Below, piece by piece: positions 52,127 through 61,764 of a stretch of DNA of 64,000 bases; positions within the stretch are counted from its first letter, which is position 1; every line of letters begins with the position of its first letter. A program made the position numbers and the translations under genes. The notes below the pieces were generated by a model, which was not told the DNA's origin, searched no databases, and worked only from the letters and a program-made list of their open reading frames with translations. The DNA lies in NCBI RefSeq assembly GCF_001307295.1, contig NZ_CP012700.1, positions 4,095,001 to 4,159,000 on the forward strand, read 5' to 3'. This DNA is from Sphingopyxis macrogoltabida (GTDB taxonomy: Bacteria > Pseudomonadota > Alphaproteobacteria > Sphingomonadales > Sphingomonadaceae).

Positions 52127-55100
52127 GCGATGCGTCCGAGACCATCCCCGAAACCCGCTTCGCCGAACTGGTCGCCGCGACCAACTACAGCTTCCTGCGC
52201 GGCGCCTCGCACCCCGCCGAGATGGTCGCCGAGGCGCTCGCGCTCGGCATGACCGGCATCGGCATCGCCGACCGCAACAGCGTCGCGGGGGTGGTGCGGG
52301 CGTGGGCGTTCCTGAAAGATCTGCAGGTCAGACAGCCCGAAGCCGTCGCCCACTTCCGGCTGGTAGTCGGCGCGCGGCTCGTCTTCGCCGACGAAACGCC
52401 CGACATCGTTGCCTATCCGGTCAGCCGCCATGGCTGGGGGCGGCTGACCCGCCTGCTCTCGACCGGCAATCTGCGCGCGGAGAAGGGCGGCTGCATCCTC
52501 TACCTCGCAGATCTGCTCGACCATTGCGACGACCTGCTATTGATCGCGATGGAGGGCGACGACCTCCTGCTCCGCACCCTCAAGCGCGCGCGGCCGAAAT
52601 CGGTGTGGCTGGCAGCTACGATGCCCCAATCGGGCACCGATGCGCGGCGATTGGTCGAACTTCAGCGCCTGTCCGTAGCAACCAGTGTCCCCCTGCTCGC
52701 AACCAATGACGCGCTTTATGCGACCGCCGCCCAGCGCCCGCTACACGACATCATCACCTGCATCCGCGAGGGCACGACGATCTCGAAGGCGGGCAAACTA
52801 CTCCGCGCCAATGGCGAGCGGTATCTGAAGGCGCCTGCCGAGATGCAACGCCTGTTCGATGGCTATCCGAAGGCGTTCGAGCAAAGCACAAAGCTGCTCG
52901 CCCGTATCAACTTTCGCTTAGACGACCTGCGCTACGAATACCCGCACGAGCCGGTGCCGCCGGGCTGGAAACCGTTCAACTATCTTCATCATCTGGTGAA
53001 GACAGCGGCGGAGAAGCGCTACGGCATCCCCCTCGCCAAAAAAGTCCGCAAGCTTGTCGGTAACGAACTTTGGCTGATCAGGAAGCGCCGCTACGTCTAT
53101 TATTTCCTGACCGTCCATGACCTCGTCCGCTTCGCCCGCACGCGCGAACCGCCGATCCTGTGTCAGGGACGCGGATCGGCTGCCAATTCGATCGTCTGTT
53201 TCCTGCTCGGCGTAACCTCGGTCGATCCGATGGAGCATAAATTGCTCTTCTCACGCTTCCTCTCGGCCGAACGCGACGAGCCCCCCGACATCGACGTCGA
53301 TTTCGAGCATGAACGACGCGAGGAAGTGATCCAGTATATCTATGATCGCTACACACGCGATCGAGCCGCGATCGCCGCGACCGTCATCCACTATCGCCCG
53401 CGCAGCACGATCCGCGAGGTCGGCAAGGCGCTGGGTTTCAGCGAGGATGTGACGGCCCGGCTCGCCGACACCAGTTGGGGAAGCTGGGGCGACGAGGTGC
53501 CCGTCGAACGGCTGGTCGAGGCGGGTCTCAATCCGCACAATGGCGAAATCGAACGCCTGCACCGGTTCGTCGGCGAACTGCTCAAGGCACCGCGCCATTT
53601 GTCGCAGCATGTCGGCGGCTTCGTCCTCACCGAAGGACGGCTCGACGAACTCGTCCCGATCCACAATGCCGCGATGGAAGATCGCACCTTCATCGAATGG
53701 GACAAGGACGACATCGACGCGCTCGGGCTGATGAAGGTCGACGTTCTCGCGCTCGGCATGCTGACCTGCATCCGCAAATGCTATGACCTGATGCGCGAGC
53801 ACGGGCTAGGAGATCACACGCTCGAACTCGATATCGATTCTAAGGATCCGGCGGTTTACGACATGCTGTGCAAGGGCGACAGCATCGGCGTCTTTCAGGT
53901 CGAAAGCCGCGCGCAGATTAACATGCTGCCGCGCCTCCGTCCTCGAAAACTATATGATCTGGTCGTGCAGGTTGCGATCGTGCGTCCGGGACCAATCGAA
54001 GGCGACATGGTGCATCCCTATCTCCGCCGTCGGAATGGGGAAGAGCCGGTCGAATACCCGTCACCCGCCCCTCAATATCCCCAAGACGAACTGTTCGACG
54101 TCTTGGGCAACACTTTCGGCGTACCGCTCTTTCAAGAGCAGGCAATGAATCTGGCGATCACTGCTGCCGGCTTTACTCCTGAAGAAGCAAATGGCCTGCG
54201 GCGCGCGATGGCAACCTTCCGCAACGTCGGAACAATCGACAATTTCGAAGAGAAGATGGTCGAGGGGATGGTGGCGCGAGGATATGAACGTAGCTTCGCG
54301 CAACGCTGCTACAGCCAGATCGAAGGCTTCGGCAGCTACGGCTTTCCCGAGAGCCATGCGCAATCCTTTGCGCGGCTCGTCTACGTCTCCTCATGGATCA
54401 AGCATTATCACCCCGCCGTCTTCGCCTGCGGCATCCTCAATTCGCAGCCGATGGGTTTTTATGCCCCCGCCCAGCTTGTCCGCGACGCGCGCGAACATGG
54501 GGTCGAGGTGCGCGCGGTCGATGTGAATGCGAGCGGCTGGGACAACAGCCTCGAACGGCGGGCCGACGGCGCGCTCGCGCTGCGGCTCGGCTTCCGGCAG
54601 GTCGACGGGTTTCGCGAGGCGTGGGCTGCGCAGATCGCCGACGCACGGACCGCGGCGCCTTTCGCCTCGGTCGAGGAACTCGCGCGCCGCGCCGACCTGC
54701 CCTCGCGCGCGCTGCGCCTCGTCGCCGATGCCGATGCGTGCCGGTCGATGGGGCTCGACCGGCGGCCGGCGCTGTGGGACGCCCGCCGCGTGCGGCAGGG
54801 GGTGTTGCCGCTGTTCGACGCCGCCGGAGCGGATGAACTGGGGGCCGAGGAAGATGCCATCCTGCCGCCGACCCCGATGGTCGAGCATGTGCTCACCGAC
54901 TATCAGACGACGCGGCTGTCGCTGAAAGGCCATCCGATGGCGTTCCTCCGCCGCGATTTCGAACGCGAGGGGGTGCTGAGCGCCGCCGGGGTCGCGGCGG
55001 CGAAGAACGGGGCACTCGTCCGCACCGCAGGCGTCGTGCTGATCCGCCAGCGCCCCGGCAAGGGCAATGCGATCTTCATCACGCTCGAGGACGAGAGCGG

Positions 55101-55404
55101 GATCGTCAACATCCTGCTGTGGGCGCGGCAGTTCGAACGCTATCGCCGCGCCGTCATGGCGTCGCGGCTGATGCTCGCCGAGGGCGAGGTACAGCGGAGC
55201 AAGGAGGGGGTCATCCACCTGATGGCGAACCGCATCGTCGACCGCACGGCGATGCTCGATGCGCTGGGAAGCGACCGGCGCTTCGACCCCGAGGTCTGCC
55301 GGGCCGACGAGGTCAGGCACCCGCAGATCCCGCGCGGCCATGCCCAGCGCCACGGCCATCCGCGCAACGTCCGCATCCTACCCAAATCGCGCGATTTTCA
55401 TTGA
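52123..55404 (+). CDS. dnaE2: Error-prone DNA polymerase DnaE2
   Basis: A 1093-residue C-family polymerase. It opens with the PHP-domain TNYSFLRGASHPAEMV near residue 19 and has GIADRNSVAG. The palm acidic site is in PDIDVDFEHERREEVI, followed by FQVESRAQINMLPRL and FPESHAQSFARLVYVSSWIKHYHP, with an OB-fold near 980-1060 and the end typical of DnaE2. It copies past lesions when SOS is induced. GC falls to about 55% over 54061-54180 but is near 77% at 54541-54600, so the central part (about 52600-54400) looks recombined. Translation is coupled to imuB. Confidence 0.94.
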   Translation: MSDASETIPETRFAELVAATNYSFLRGASHPAEMVAEALALGMTGIGIADRNSVAGVVRAWAFLKDLQVRQPEAVAHFRLVVGARLVFADETPDIVAYPVSRHGWGRLTRLLSTGNLRAEKGGCILYLADLLDHCDDLLLIAMEGDDLLLRTLKRARPKSVWLAATMPQSGTDARRLVELQRLSVATSVPLLATNDALYATAAQRPLHDIITCIREGTTISKAGKLLRANGERYLKAPAEMQRLFDGYPKAFEQSTKLLARINFRLDDLRYEYPHEPVPPGWKPFNYLHHLVKTAAEKRYGIPLAKKVRKLVGNELWLIRKRRYVYYFLTVHDLVRFARTREPPILCQGRGSAANSIVCFLLGVTSVDPMEHKLLFSRFLSAERDEPPDIDVDFEHERREEVIQYIYDRYTRDRAAIAATVIHYRPRSTIREVGKALGFSEDVTARLADTSWGSWGDEVPVERLVEAGLNPHNGEIERLHRFVGELLKAPRHLSQHVGGFVLTEGRLDELVPIHNAAMEDRTFIEWDKDDIDALGLMKVDVLALGMLTCIRKCYDLMREHGLGDHTLELDIDSKDPAVYDMLCKGDSIGVFQVESRAQINMLPRLRPRKLYDLVVQVAIVRPGPIEGDMVHPYLRRRNGEEPVEYPSPAPQYPQDELFDVLGNTFGVPLFQEQAMNLAITAAGFTPEEANGLRRAMATFRNVGTIDNFEEKMVEGMVARGYERSFAQRCYSQIEGFGSYGFPESHAQSFARLVYVSSWIKHYHPAVFACGILNSQPMGFYAPAQLVRDAREHGVEVRAVDVNASGWDNSLERRADGALALRLGFRQVDGFREAWAAQIADARTAAPFASVEELARRADLPSRALRLVADADACRSMGLDRRPALWDARRVRQGVLPLFDAAGADELGAEEDAILPPTPMVEHVLTDYQTTRLSLKGHPMAFLRRDFEREGVLSAAGVAAAKNGALVRTAGVVLIRQRPGKGNAIFITLEDESGIVNILLWARQFERYRRAVMASRLMLAEGEVQRSKEGVIHLMANRIVDRTAMLDALGSDRRFDPEVCRADEVRHPQIPRGHAQRHGHPRNVRILPKSRDFH

Positions 55405-55458
55405 GGGGGTGTGAGGGGCACCGAACAGCCGTTTTGGGGTGGGAAGCGGACGTAAAAT

Positions 55459-55590
55459 CCTCCCTGCGGCGCAGCCGTGGGAGGGGGACCGTCGCCGAAG
55501 GCGATGGTGGAGGGGCCGCGACGTCGCGCCATAGGCCCCTCCGTTAGCGCTTCGCGCTGCCACCTCCCCATCGCTGCGCGACAGGGAGGA
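55459..55590. repeat. Composite intergenic repeat after dnaE2
   Basis: TCCTCCCTGCGGCGCAGC...GGTGGAGGGGCC is mirrored by AGGCCCCTCC...CACCTCCCC...GGGAGGA with a GTTAGCGCTTCGCGCT hairpin inside, a large imperfect cruciform. It fills the middle of the 333-bp gap between dnaE2 and fliC. The start of the gap (55405-55458) shows nothing else I can support. Confidence 0.65.
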
Positions 55591-55643
55591 GCGAACGACC
55601 GCAACCGGCCGAAAACGGCCGTCCCGCGCAGAAGTCTTACGCC

Positions 55644-55682
55644 ACAAAAGAGGATGCCCCGGCTGTGGGGGCCGGGGCATCC
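55644..55682 (-). terminator. Rho-independent terminator of fliC
   Basis: Read on the minus strand, GGATGCCCCGGC and GCCGGGGCATCC form a perfect 12-bp stem with a 7-base loop, followed by CTTTTGT. It lies 56 bp past the fliC stop at 55738. Confidence 0.85.
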
Positions 55683-55737
55683 GATCAGGCTATCAAGGGA
55701 CCAACCAACATAGCCTGAATTTTTCGAGAGCTTCCGC

Positions 55738-56550
55738 TTAGCGGAGCAGGTTCATCACGCCCTGCTGGCTCTGGTTCGCCTGGGCGAGCATCGCCGTCGA
55801 CGCCTGGGCCAGGATGCCGGCCGCGGCGAGCTTCGTCGATTCCGCCGAGAAGTCGGTGTCTTCGATGCGCGACTTCGAGTCCGCCAGATTCACGACAGTC
55901 GACGTCAAATTGTCGACAGTGGCTTCGAGACGGTTCTGCTGCGCACCGAGGTTGGCGCGTTCGGTGGCCACCGTCTGGATCGCCGTGTCGAGCGTCGCCA
56001 AGGCACCCGAGGCGCCGGCAGCGGTCGAGAAGTCGAGGCCATCGACGCCAAGACCAGCGGCCTGCATGTCGGCGATGGCGATGTTCACGACTTCGCCGTC
56101 GTTGAGGCCGGTCTGGATGTCGAGGTCGGCGGTGCCGTCGAGCAGCGCGGTGCCGTTGAAGGTCGTGCGCGTCGCAACGTCGTCGATCTGCGCGATCAGC
56201 GCGGTGACTTCGGTCTGGATCGCTTCGCGGTCGTCGTCGCCCAGCGTGCCCGTCGAGGCCTGAACGGCCAGTTCACGCATACGGACGAGCATGTTCGAAA
56301 TGCCGCCCATCGCGCCTTCGGCGGTCTGCGACAGCGAAATGCCGTCGTTGGCGTTGCGGACGGCTTGGTTCAGGCCGCGGACGCTGGCGTCCATGCGGGT
56401 CGCGATGGCGAGACCGGCTGCGTCGTCCTTGGCGCTGTTGATACGCTTGCCGCTCGACAGGCGCTCCATGGCTTCGGACTGCATGCGGCCCGCAACACGC
56501 GAGTTGTTCTGGGCGCGAAGCGCGCTCACATTGGTGTTGATGACAGTCAT
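55738..56550 (-). CDS. fliC: Flagellin
   Basis: A 270-residue flagellin. The N-terminal D0/D1 region has [37 protein letters not shown] and [22 protein letters not shown]; the C-terminal D1/D0 has [15 protein letters not shown] and [15 protein letters not shown] ending in MNLLR. The hypervariable D2/D3 part is nearly absent, giving a short filament subunit usual in alphaproteobacteria. It is exported by the flagellar apparatus. The start follows GGAAAGGAAC. It is divergent from fliE and has its own terminator; I could not identify its promoter with confidence. Confidence 0.95.
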   Translation of the reverse strand: MTVINTNVSALRAQNNSRVAGRMQSEAMERLSSGKRINSAKDDAAGLAIATRMDASVRGLNQAVRNANDGISLSQTAEGAMGGISNMLVRMRELAVQASTGTLGDDDREAIQTEVTALIAQIDDVATRTTFNGTALLDGTADLDIQTGLNDGEVVNIAIADMQAAGLGVDGLDFSTAAGASGALATLDTAIQTVATERANLGAQQNRLEATVDNLTSTVVNLADSKSRIEDTDFSAESTKLAAAGILAQASTAMLAQANQSQQGVMNLLR

Positions 56551-56730
56551 AATGTTCCTTTCCGGCCCCTATGGCCATTCCCGTGGTGTGAGGGCTCGGC
56601 GAGCGGTCACGAAAAGCAGTAACGGCGGGCGGCAGCGGCGATTAAGCCGGTCCGTCAAAAAAACGCCGAAACGGCATCGGGTGGGCGGATTATTCAAACT
56701 ATCTAACTGAATTATTTGAAATAAAATTTT

Positions 56731-56746
56731 TGGCACGCGCTTTGCA
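56731..56746 (+). promoter_or_regulatory. Sigma-54 promoter of the fli operon
   Basis: TGGCAC-N5-TTGCA is a near-perfect -24/-12 element facing fliE 50 bp downstream. It indicates that the class II basal-body genes depend on RpoN and an enhancer-binding activator such as FleQ or FlbD. An A/T-rich stretch precedes it. Confidence 0.88.
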
Positions 56747-56795
56747 TTACTCTTTGCGTGCGGCACACCGCCGCGCCCAGGACGGATGAGATGCA

Positions 56796-57140
56796 ATGAG
56801 CATGATTGACCAGAGCCGGCTGCTGCAGATGCGCAGTTCGATCCTCAATCAGAACCAGGCGCTGCAACGCGCCGCGGGGCGCGGCAGCGAAGGCGCCGGC
56901 GTCGATGCGGCCGGCGGCACGCCCGACTTCGGCACTGCGATCAACAATGCGCTGCAACAGGTCAACGCCCAGCAGACGAAGGCGAGCGAACTCAGCGAAG
57001 CCTATGAGCGCGGCGACACCCACGACATCGTCAGCGTGATGATCGAACGGCAGAAGGCCTCGCTCGGCTTCGAAACGACGTTGCAGGTCCGCAACAAGCT
57101 GCTCTCCGCCTATCGCGACATCATGAACATGCCGGTGTAA
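56796..57140 (+). CDS. fliE: Flagellar hook-basal body protein FliE
   Basis: A 114-residue rod/MS-ring junction protein, exported early. The C-terminal half has the family pattern: FGTAINNALQQVNAQQTKA, then DIVSVMIERQKASLGFETTLQVRNKLLSAYRDIM-type helix ending MNMPV (seen in pieces along residues 45-114). It links the MS ring to the rod. The gene is first in the operon behind the sigma-54 promoter, with fliF starting 3 bp after its stop. Confidence 0.92.
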   Translation: MSMIDQSRLLQMRSSILNQNQALQRAAGRGSEGAGVDAAGGTPDFGTAINNALQQVNAQQTKASELSEAYERGDTHDIVSVMIERQKASLGFETTLQVRNKLLSAYRDIMNMPV

Positions 57141-57143
57141 CCC

Positions 57144-58805
57144 ATGGCCGACGCACAGACCCTCACCCCAATCGACAGCGCGCAGGCGAACCGCCTGCCC
57201 GTTCCCGCATTCGGCAATCGCTTCGCACCGATCCAGCAATTCGTCCGCCAGCCCGCCGTCCAGCGCGCGCTGCCCGCGATCGCCACGACGACCGCGATCG
57301 GCCTCGCCGCGCTCGCCTATTTCACCATGCAGTCGGCGCCGCAGGCGCAGCTCTTCGCCGGGCTGGCCGACGCCGACAAGTCGGCGGTCGCCGATGCGCT
57401 GCAGACCGCGGGCATCGCGCACAGCATCGACCCGGTGACCGGCGCGCTGACTGTGGACGCCGACAAGATGCATGCCGCGCGCATCGCGCTCGCGGGACAG
57501 GGACTGCCCAAGGCGGCCCCCGACGGCGACAATCTGATCGCATCGCTGCCGATGGGCGCGAGCCGCGCGATCGAGGGCGAGACGCTGCGCGCCGCGCGCG
57601 AGGCCGACCTCGCCCGCACGATCGAGGCGATCGACGCGGTCAAGAGCGCCCGCATCCATATCGCCGCCGCCGAACCCAGCCTGTTCGTGCGCGAAGACAA
57701 GCCCGCAACCGCATCGGTCATGCTGACGCTGCAGAACGGCCGTTCGCTGTCCGATGGACAGGTGCAGGCGATCCGTTTCCTCGTCGCCTCGTCGGTGCCC
57801 GGCATGAACGCCGACCAGGTATCGGTGATCGACCAGCGCGGCGCGCTGCTGTCCGACAGCGCGACCTCGAGCGACATGAAGGCCTTCCAGCTCCAGACGC
57901 AGATCGAGGATCGTTTCCGCCGCGCGCTCGACAGCTTGCTCGGCCCGATGCTCGGCAACGGCAATTATACCGTCGAAGTGCATGCCGATGTCGACATGTC
58001 GGAAAGCCAGGCGACGCGCGAAAGCTTTCCCAAGGACGACCGCGCGCTGCGCAGCGAACAGATCACTCGCCAGGTCAGCGGTCAAGGCCCCGCTCCCGCG
58101 GTCGGCATCCCCGGCGCGCTGTCGAACCAGCCGCCGCAGGCGACGACGGTGACCGGCGAAGCGCCCGTTGCCGCCCCCGCCACCGCCGGTGCGCCTGAAA
58201 CGCAGAGCAACGAAAATGCCGCTCGCGCCTATGAGGTCGGCCGCGAGATTTCGGTTACCCACCAGCCGCAGGGCCAGCTTCGCCGCGTGTCGGTCGCGGT
58301 CGCGCTCAATCAGGGCAAGAAGGCGCTGACGCAAGCCGACATGGCCAAGATCGACGGCCTGGTGAAAGGCGCCGTCGGCTTCGACGCGACGCGCGGCGAT
58401 CAGGTCGCGATCAGCCAGCGCCCCTTCGTCAAGGTCGAGGACGAAAGCCCCGCCTTTTACGATCAAGGCTGGTTCCTGCCGCTGGTCAAGCAGATCGGCG
58501 CAATCGTCGCCGCGCTGCTCGCCTTCTTCTTCATCGGCCGCCCGCTGATCCGGGCCGCGAAGGAACGCGCCGCCGCACGCGCCGAGCAGAGCGCTTCGCT
58601 CGAAGCCTCGCTGCTCGCCGCCACCGACGGCCAGCCCGCGCTGCCCGGCGGCGGTTCCAACCGCCGCGAAATCACGCTCGAGATGATCGAACAGGCGCCG
58701 AGCTACGAAGCGCGCGCCAACCTCGTCCGCGCCTTCGTCCGTCAGGATTCGGCGCGCGCCGCGCTTGTCGTCCGCCAGCTAATGCAGGAGGGCGCCCGTG
58801 GCTGA
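57144..58805 (+). CDS. fliF: Flagellar M-ring protein FliF
   Basis: A 553-residue inner-membrane ring protein. A first transmembrane segment lies at about 50-70, the periplasmic ring-building motifs include AQLFAGLADADKSAVADAL and AGQGLPKA, and the second transmembrane helix is at about 452-473 (IGAIVAALLAFFFIGRPLI). The C-terminal cytoplasmic tail (LEMIEQAPSYEARANLVRAFV) contacts FliG. It forms the MS ring at the base of the motor. The stop is overlapped by the fliG start by 8 bp. Confidence 0.94.
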   Translation: MADAQTLTPIDSAQANRLPVPAFGNRFAPIQQFVRQPAVQRALPAIATTTAIGLAALAYFTMQSAPQAQLFAGLADADKSAVADALQTAGIAHSIDPVTGALTVDADKMHAARIALAGQGLPKAAPDGDNLIASLPMGASRAIEGETLRAAREADLARTIEAIDAVKSARIHIAAAEPSLFVREDKPATASVMLTLQNGRSLSDGQVQAIRFLVASSVPGMNADQVSVIDQRGALLSDSATSSDMKAFQLQTQIEDRFRRALDSLLGPMLGNGNYTVEVHADVDMSESQATRESFPKDDRALRSEQITRQVSGQGPAPAVGIPGALSNQPPQATTVTGEAPVAAPATAGAPETQSNENAARAYEVGREISVTHQPQGQLRRVSVAVALNQGKKALTQADMAKIDGLVKGAVGFDATRGDQVAISQRPFVKVEDESPAFYDQGWFLPLVKQIGAIVAALLAFFFIGRPLIRAAKERAAARAEQSASLEASLLAATDGQPALPGGGSNRREITLEMIEQAPSYEARANLVRAFVRQDSARAALVVRQLMQEGARG

Positions 58806-59835
58806 TACCGACAATATGACGCTCGACGCCCCGGCACCCAAAGCCGCGATCGACGGATCGTCCGCCGCCGCGATCCTGCTGATGCTGCTCGACGAGAGCG
58901 AAGCCGCGACGATCCTCAAGCATCTCGGCCCCGATGAAGTGCGCGGGCTCGCCAAGGCGATGTTCGACACCGCGAACGCCAGCGAAGCGCAGATCGAACA
59001 GGCGCTCGACCGCTTCGTCGTGCGCAGCCGCGACGTCAGCGCACTGGCGATCGGCGCCGACACGCGCATCCGCACCGTGATCAACCAGGCCGTCGGCAAT
59101 GTCCGTGCGGACAATATCCTCGCCGCCGTCGCACCGCAGCGGAGCGCCGCGTCGCTCGAGATGCTGCGCTGGATGGACGTCGACGCGATCAGCGGCCTGC
59201 TCGCCAGCGAACATCCGCAGGTCGGCGCGCTGATCCTCTCGGTGCTCGTCCCCGACGTCGCGGCGCGCGCGATCGAAACGCTCGACGAACTGCTGCAGGC
59301 CGACCTCGTGCTCCGCGCCGCGCAGCTCACCTCGGTTCCCGCCGCAGCGATCGAGGATCTCGAATCGGTCCTCGCCAGCGCCAATGTCGACGGCCAGCGG
59401 GTCGCCAAGCAGGCGATCGGCGGGCCGAGCGATGTCGCGAAGATCATGAAGAAGATGCCGAAGCAGCTTTCCGAACGCACGATCCGCGCGCTCAAGAAGA
59501 CCGACAAGCTGCTCGCGCAGGCGATCGAGGAAGAAATGTTCATCTTCGAGAATCTCCGCGATCTCGACAAGAAGAGCCTCGGCACCGTGCTGCGCTCGGT
59601 CGACGCCGCCGAACTCGCGATCGCACTCAAGGGCACCGACGAGGAAATGGTCGACCTCTGCCTCGCCACCATGTCGAAGCGCGCATCGGAAACGATCCGC
59701 GACGAAATGGCCGAAATGACGATGGTCAAGCGCACCGATGTCGACGAAGCGCAGAAGGCGGTCATGCTCGTGGTACGCCAGATGGCGGCATCGGGCGAGA
59801 TCATGATCGCGGGCGCGGGCGACGATTATGTCTGA
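58798..59835 (+). CDS. fliG: Flagellar motor switch protein FliG
   Basis: A 345-residue rotor protein with FliG-N, middle and C-terminal domains. ASEHPQVGALILSVL near residue 140 is the EHPQ motif, and the C-terminal charged helix with LKGTDEEMVDLCLATMSKRA carries residues that interact with the stator. It couples ion flow at the stator to rotation and switches direction with FliM/FliN. It starts at a GTG 8 bp before the fliF stop, and fliH overlaps its end by 8 bp. Confidence 0.94.
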   Translation: MADTDNMTLDAPAPKAAIDGSSAAAILLMLLDESEAATILKHLGPDEVRGLAKAMFDTANASEAQIEQALDRFVVRSRDVSALAIGADTRIRTVINQAVGNVRADNILAAVAPQRSAASLEMLRWMDVDAISGLLASEHPQVGALILSVLVPDVAARAIETLDELLQADLVLRAAQLTSVPAAAIEDLESVLASANVDGQRVAKQAIGGPSDVAKIMKKMPKQLSERTIRALKKTDKLLAQAIEEEMFIFENLRDLDKKSLGTVLRSVDAAELAIALKGTDEEMVDLCLATMSKRASETIRDEMAEMTMVKRTDVDEAQKAVMLVVRQMAASGEIMIAGAGDDYV

Positions 59836-60436
59836 TCGCACCACCGAAACCGGCTTTGCGCCCGTCGCGCTCGCCGCCGCCATGGCGCGCGGCAGCGGCT
59901 TTCGCCCGCTGTCCTTCGCGCCGGCGGTCCGCGATGCCGATGTTGCCGTCGCCGGCGCGCCGGTCGAGGCCGAACTCGCCGACGACCCGTTCGCGCGCGG
60001 CCTCGCCGAAGGCCAGCGCCTCGCCGAAAGCGCCTACACCGCCGAACGCCACCAGCTTCTCGCGCTGATCGCCGGCGCCGAGGCGCTGCAGGACGAACCC
60101 AGCGAAGAACTGGCGCAGCTCATCGCGGAAACGGTCGAGCGGCTCGTCCGCCAGATCGTCGCCGAAGCGCCGATCGACGCCGCATGGCTGAAGGATCAGG
60201 CCGAAGCCGCCGCAGCGCTGGTCGCCGAAGCCGACAAGGCCCGCACCCTTTGGGTCCACCCGCTCGACGCCGCACTGCTCGTCGACGCCGAGCTTCGCCT
60301 GCCCGTCGAGGCCGACGCCGCGATGGTTCGCGGCACCGTCCGCGTCGAAAGCTCCGCCGGCTGGATCGAGCACGGCCGCGCTGTCTATCTGAACGAACTC
60401 ACTGCCGCCCTTGGCCGCGCGGGGGAAGCCGCGTGA
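59828..60436 (+). CDS. fliH: Flagellar assembly protein FliH
   Basis: A 202-residue protein in the fliG-fliI position. An Ala/Gly-rich N-terminus is followed by ADDPFARGLAEGQRLAESAY with helical GxxxG-like character and a C-terminal V-type stalk-like domain with LAQLIAETVERLVRQIVAEAP and LWVHPLDAALL. It regulates the FliI ATPase at the export gate. The family is divergent, so the call rests on these C-terminal features and position between fliG and fliI. Confidence 0.85.
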   Translation: MSDRTTETGFAPVALAAAMARGSGFRPLSFAPAVRDADVAVAGAPVEAELADDPFARGLAEGQRLAESAYTAERHQLLALIAGAEALQDEPSEELAQLIAETVERLVRQIVAEAPIDAAWLKDQAEAAAALVAEADKARTLWVHPLDAALLVDAELRLPVEADAAMVRGTVRVESSAGWIEHGRAVYLNELTAALGRAGEAA

Positions 60437-61764
60437 CACGCCGCCTCGCCATCACCGCGCAGCAACTGCTCGCGCCGGTCGATCTCGCCAAGGCGAGCCC
60501 GCGCCGCATCGGCACGCTCGTCGCGCACGAGGGGATCATGCTCGAAGTGTCGGGCTTCCCGCAGCCGCTCGGCAGCAATGTCCGCATCAAGTCGGCCGAC
60601 AACGACTATGTCTATGGCGAGGTCGTCGGCTTTCGCGGTCACCGCAGCCTTGTCCTGCCCTTCGACACGAACAAGCCGCTGGTCACCGGCGCGCCGGTCG
60701 AACCGCATGGCGCCAGCTCGATGGTTCCCGTCGGCAAGGCGCTGCTCGGCCGCATCATGGACGCGCAGGGCAACCCGCTCGACGGCCGCTCGCCGATCAA
60801 ATCGCAATTCCAGTGGCCGCTCGCCGGACGCAAGGTCAATCCGCTGCGCCGCGGCCGCGTCACCAAGCCACTCGGCATGGGCGTGCGCGCGATCAACGGC
60901 CTGCTCACCGTCGGCGAAGGCCAGCGCGTCGCGATCATCGCGGGCTCGGGCGTCGGCAAGTCGGTGCTGATGGGCCAGATGATCGCCGGTACCGAATGCG
61001 ACGTCATCGTCGTCGGGCTGATCGGCGAGCGCAGCCGCGAGGTCAGCGACTTCGTCGAAACCAAGCTGCCGCCCGAAGTCCGCAAGAAATCGGTGGTCGT
61101 CGCGGTCCCCGCCGACCACCCGCCGCTGCTCCGCCTCCGCGCCGCGATGCGCGCGACCGCGATCGCCGAAGCCTTCCGCGACGAGGGCAAGAAGGTGCTG
61201 CTGCTGATCGACAGCCTGACCCGCGTCGCGCATGCGCAGCGCGAGATCGGGCTGACGCTGGGCGAACCGCCGACGATGAAGGGCTATCCGCCCTCGGTCT
61301 TCGCGCTCATTCCCTCGCTGTGCGAACGCGCCGGCATCGACAAGGCGACCGGCGGATCGGTCACCGCGCTTTACACCGTGCTCGCCGACGGCGGCGATAT
61401 CGAAGACCCGGTCGTCGACAGCGCCCGCGCGATCGTCGACGGGCATATCATCCTGTCGCGCCAGCTCGCCGAACAGGGCGTCTACCCCGCGATCGACGTC
61501 GCACGCTCGCTGTCGCGCACCATGGCCGATTCGGTCGATCCGGTGCACGCCGCCGCCGCCGCGCGCTTTCGCAAGCTGTGGTCGGCCTATGAAGAGAATC
61601 GCGATCTGATGCTGATGGGCGCTTACGTCGCCGGCAACGATCCGGTGCTCGACGAAGCCATTGCCGCGCGCGCCGACCAGCTTGCCTTCGTTTCCCAGCC
61701 TGCCGCCGCGCAGGTCGACTTTCCCACCTCGCGCCAGACGCTTATCGAAGGATTTTCTGCATGA
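60433..61764 (+). CDS. fliI: Flagellum-specific ATP synthase FliI
   Basis: A 443-residue export ATPase of the F1-beta/type III secretion family. The Walker A is IIAGSGVGKSVLM near residue 176, Walker B VLLLIDSLTRVAHAQREI, with LGEPPTMKGYPPSVFALIPSLCERAG following. It forms a hexamer that powers or primes export of rod, hook and filament subunits. The start is a GTG at 60433 that overlaps the fliH TGA. The fliJ-like gene overlaps its stop (ATGA). Confidence 0.94.
   Translation: MTRRLAITAQQLLAPVDLAKASPRRIGTLVAHEGIMLEVSGFPQPLGSNVRIKSADNDYVYGEVVGFRGHRSLVLPFDTNKPLVTGAPVEPHGASSMVPVGKALLGRIMDAQGNPLDGRSPIKSQFQWPLAGRKVNPLRRGRVTKPLGMGVRAINGLLTVGEGQRVAIIAGSGVGKSVLMGQMIAGTECDVIVVGLIGERSREVSDFVETKLPPEVRKKSVVVAVPADHPPLLRLRAAMRATAIAEAFRDEGKKVLLLIDSLTRVAHAQREIGLTLGEPPTMKGYPPSVFALIPSLCERAGIDKATGGSVTALYTVLADGGDIEDPVVDSARAIVDGHIILSRQLAEQGVYPAIDVARSLSRTMADSVDPVHAAAAARFRKLWSAYEENRDLMLMGAYVAGNDPVLDEAIAARADQLAFVSQPAAAQVDFPTSRQTLIEGFSA

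Noticed and set aside
56291..56710. Plus-strand frame of 139 codons overlapping the fliC start and its leader
   Set aside because: It is antisense to the conserved N-terminal flagellin region and ends in the promoter gap; no motif or ribosome-binding site supports it.
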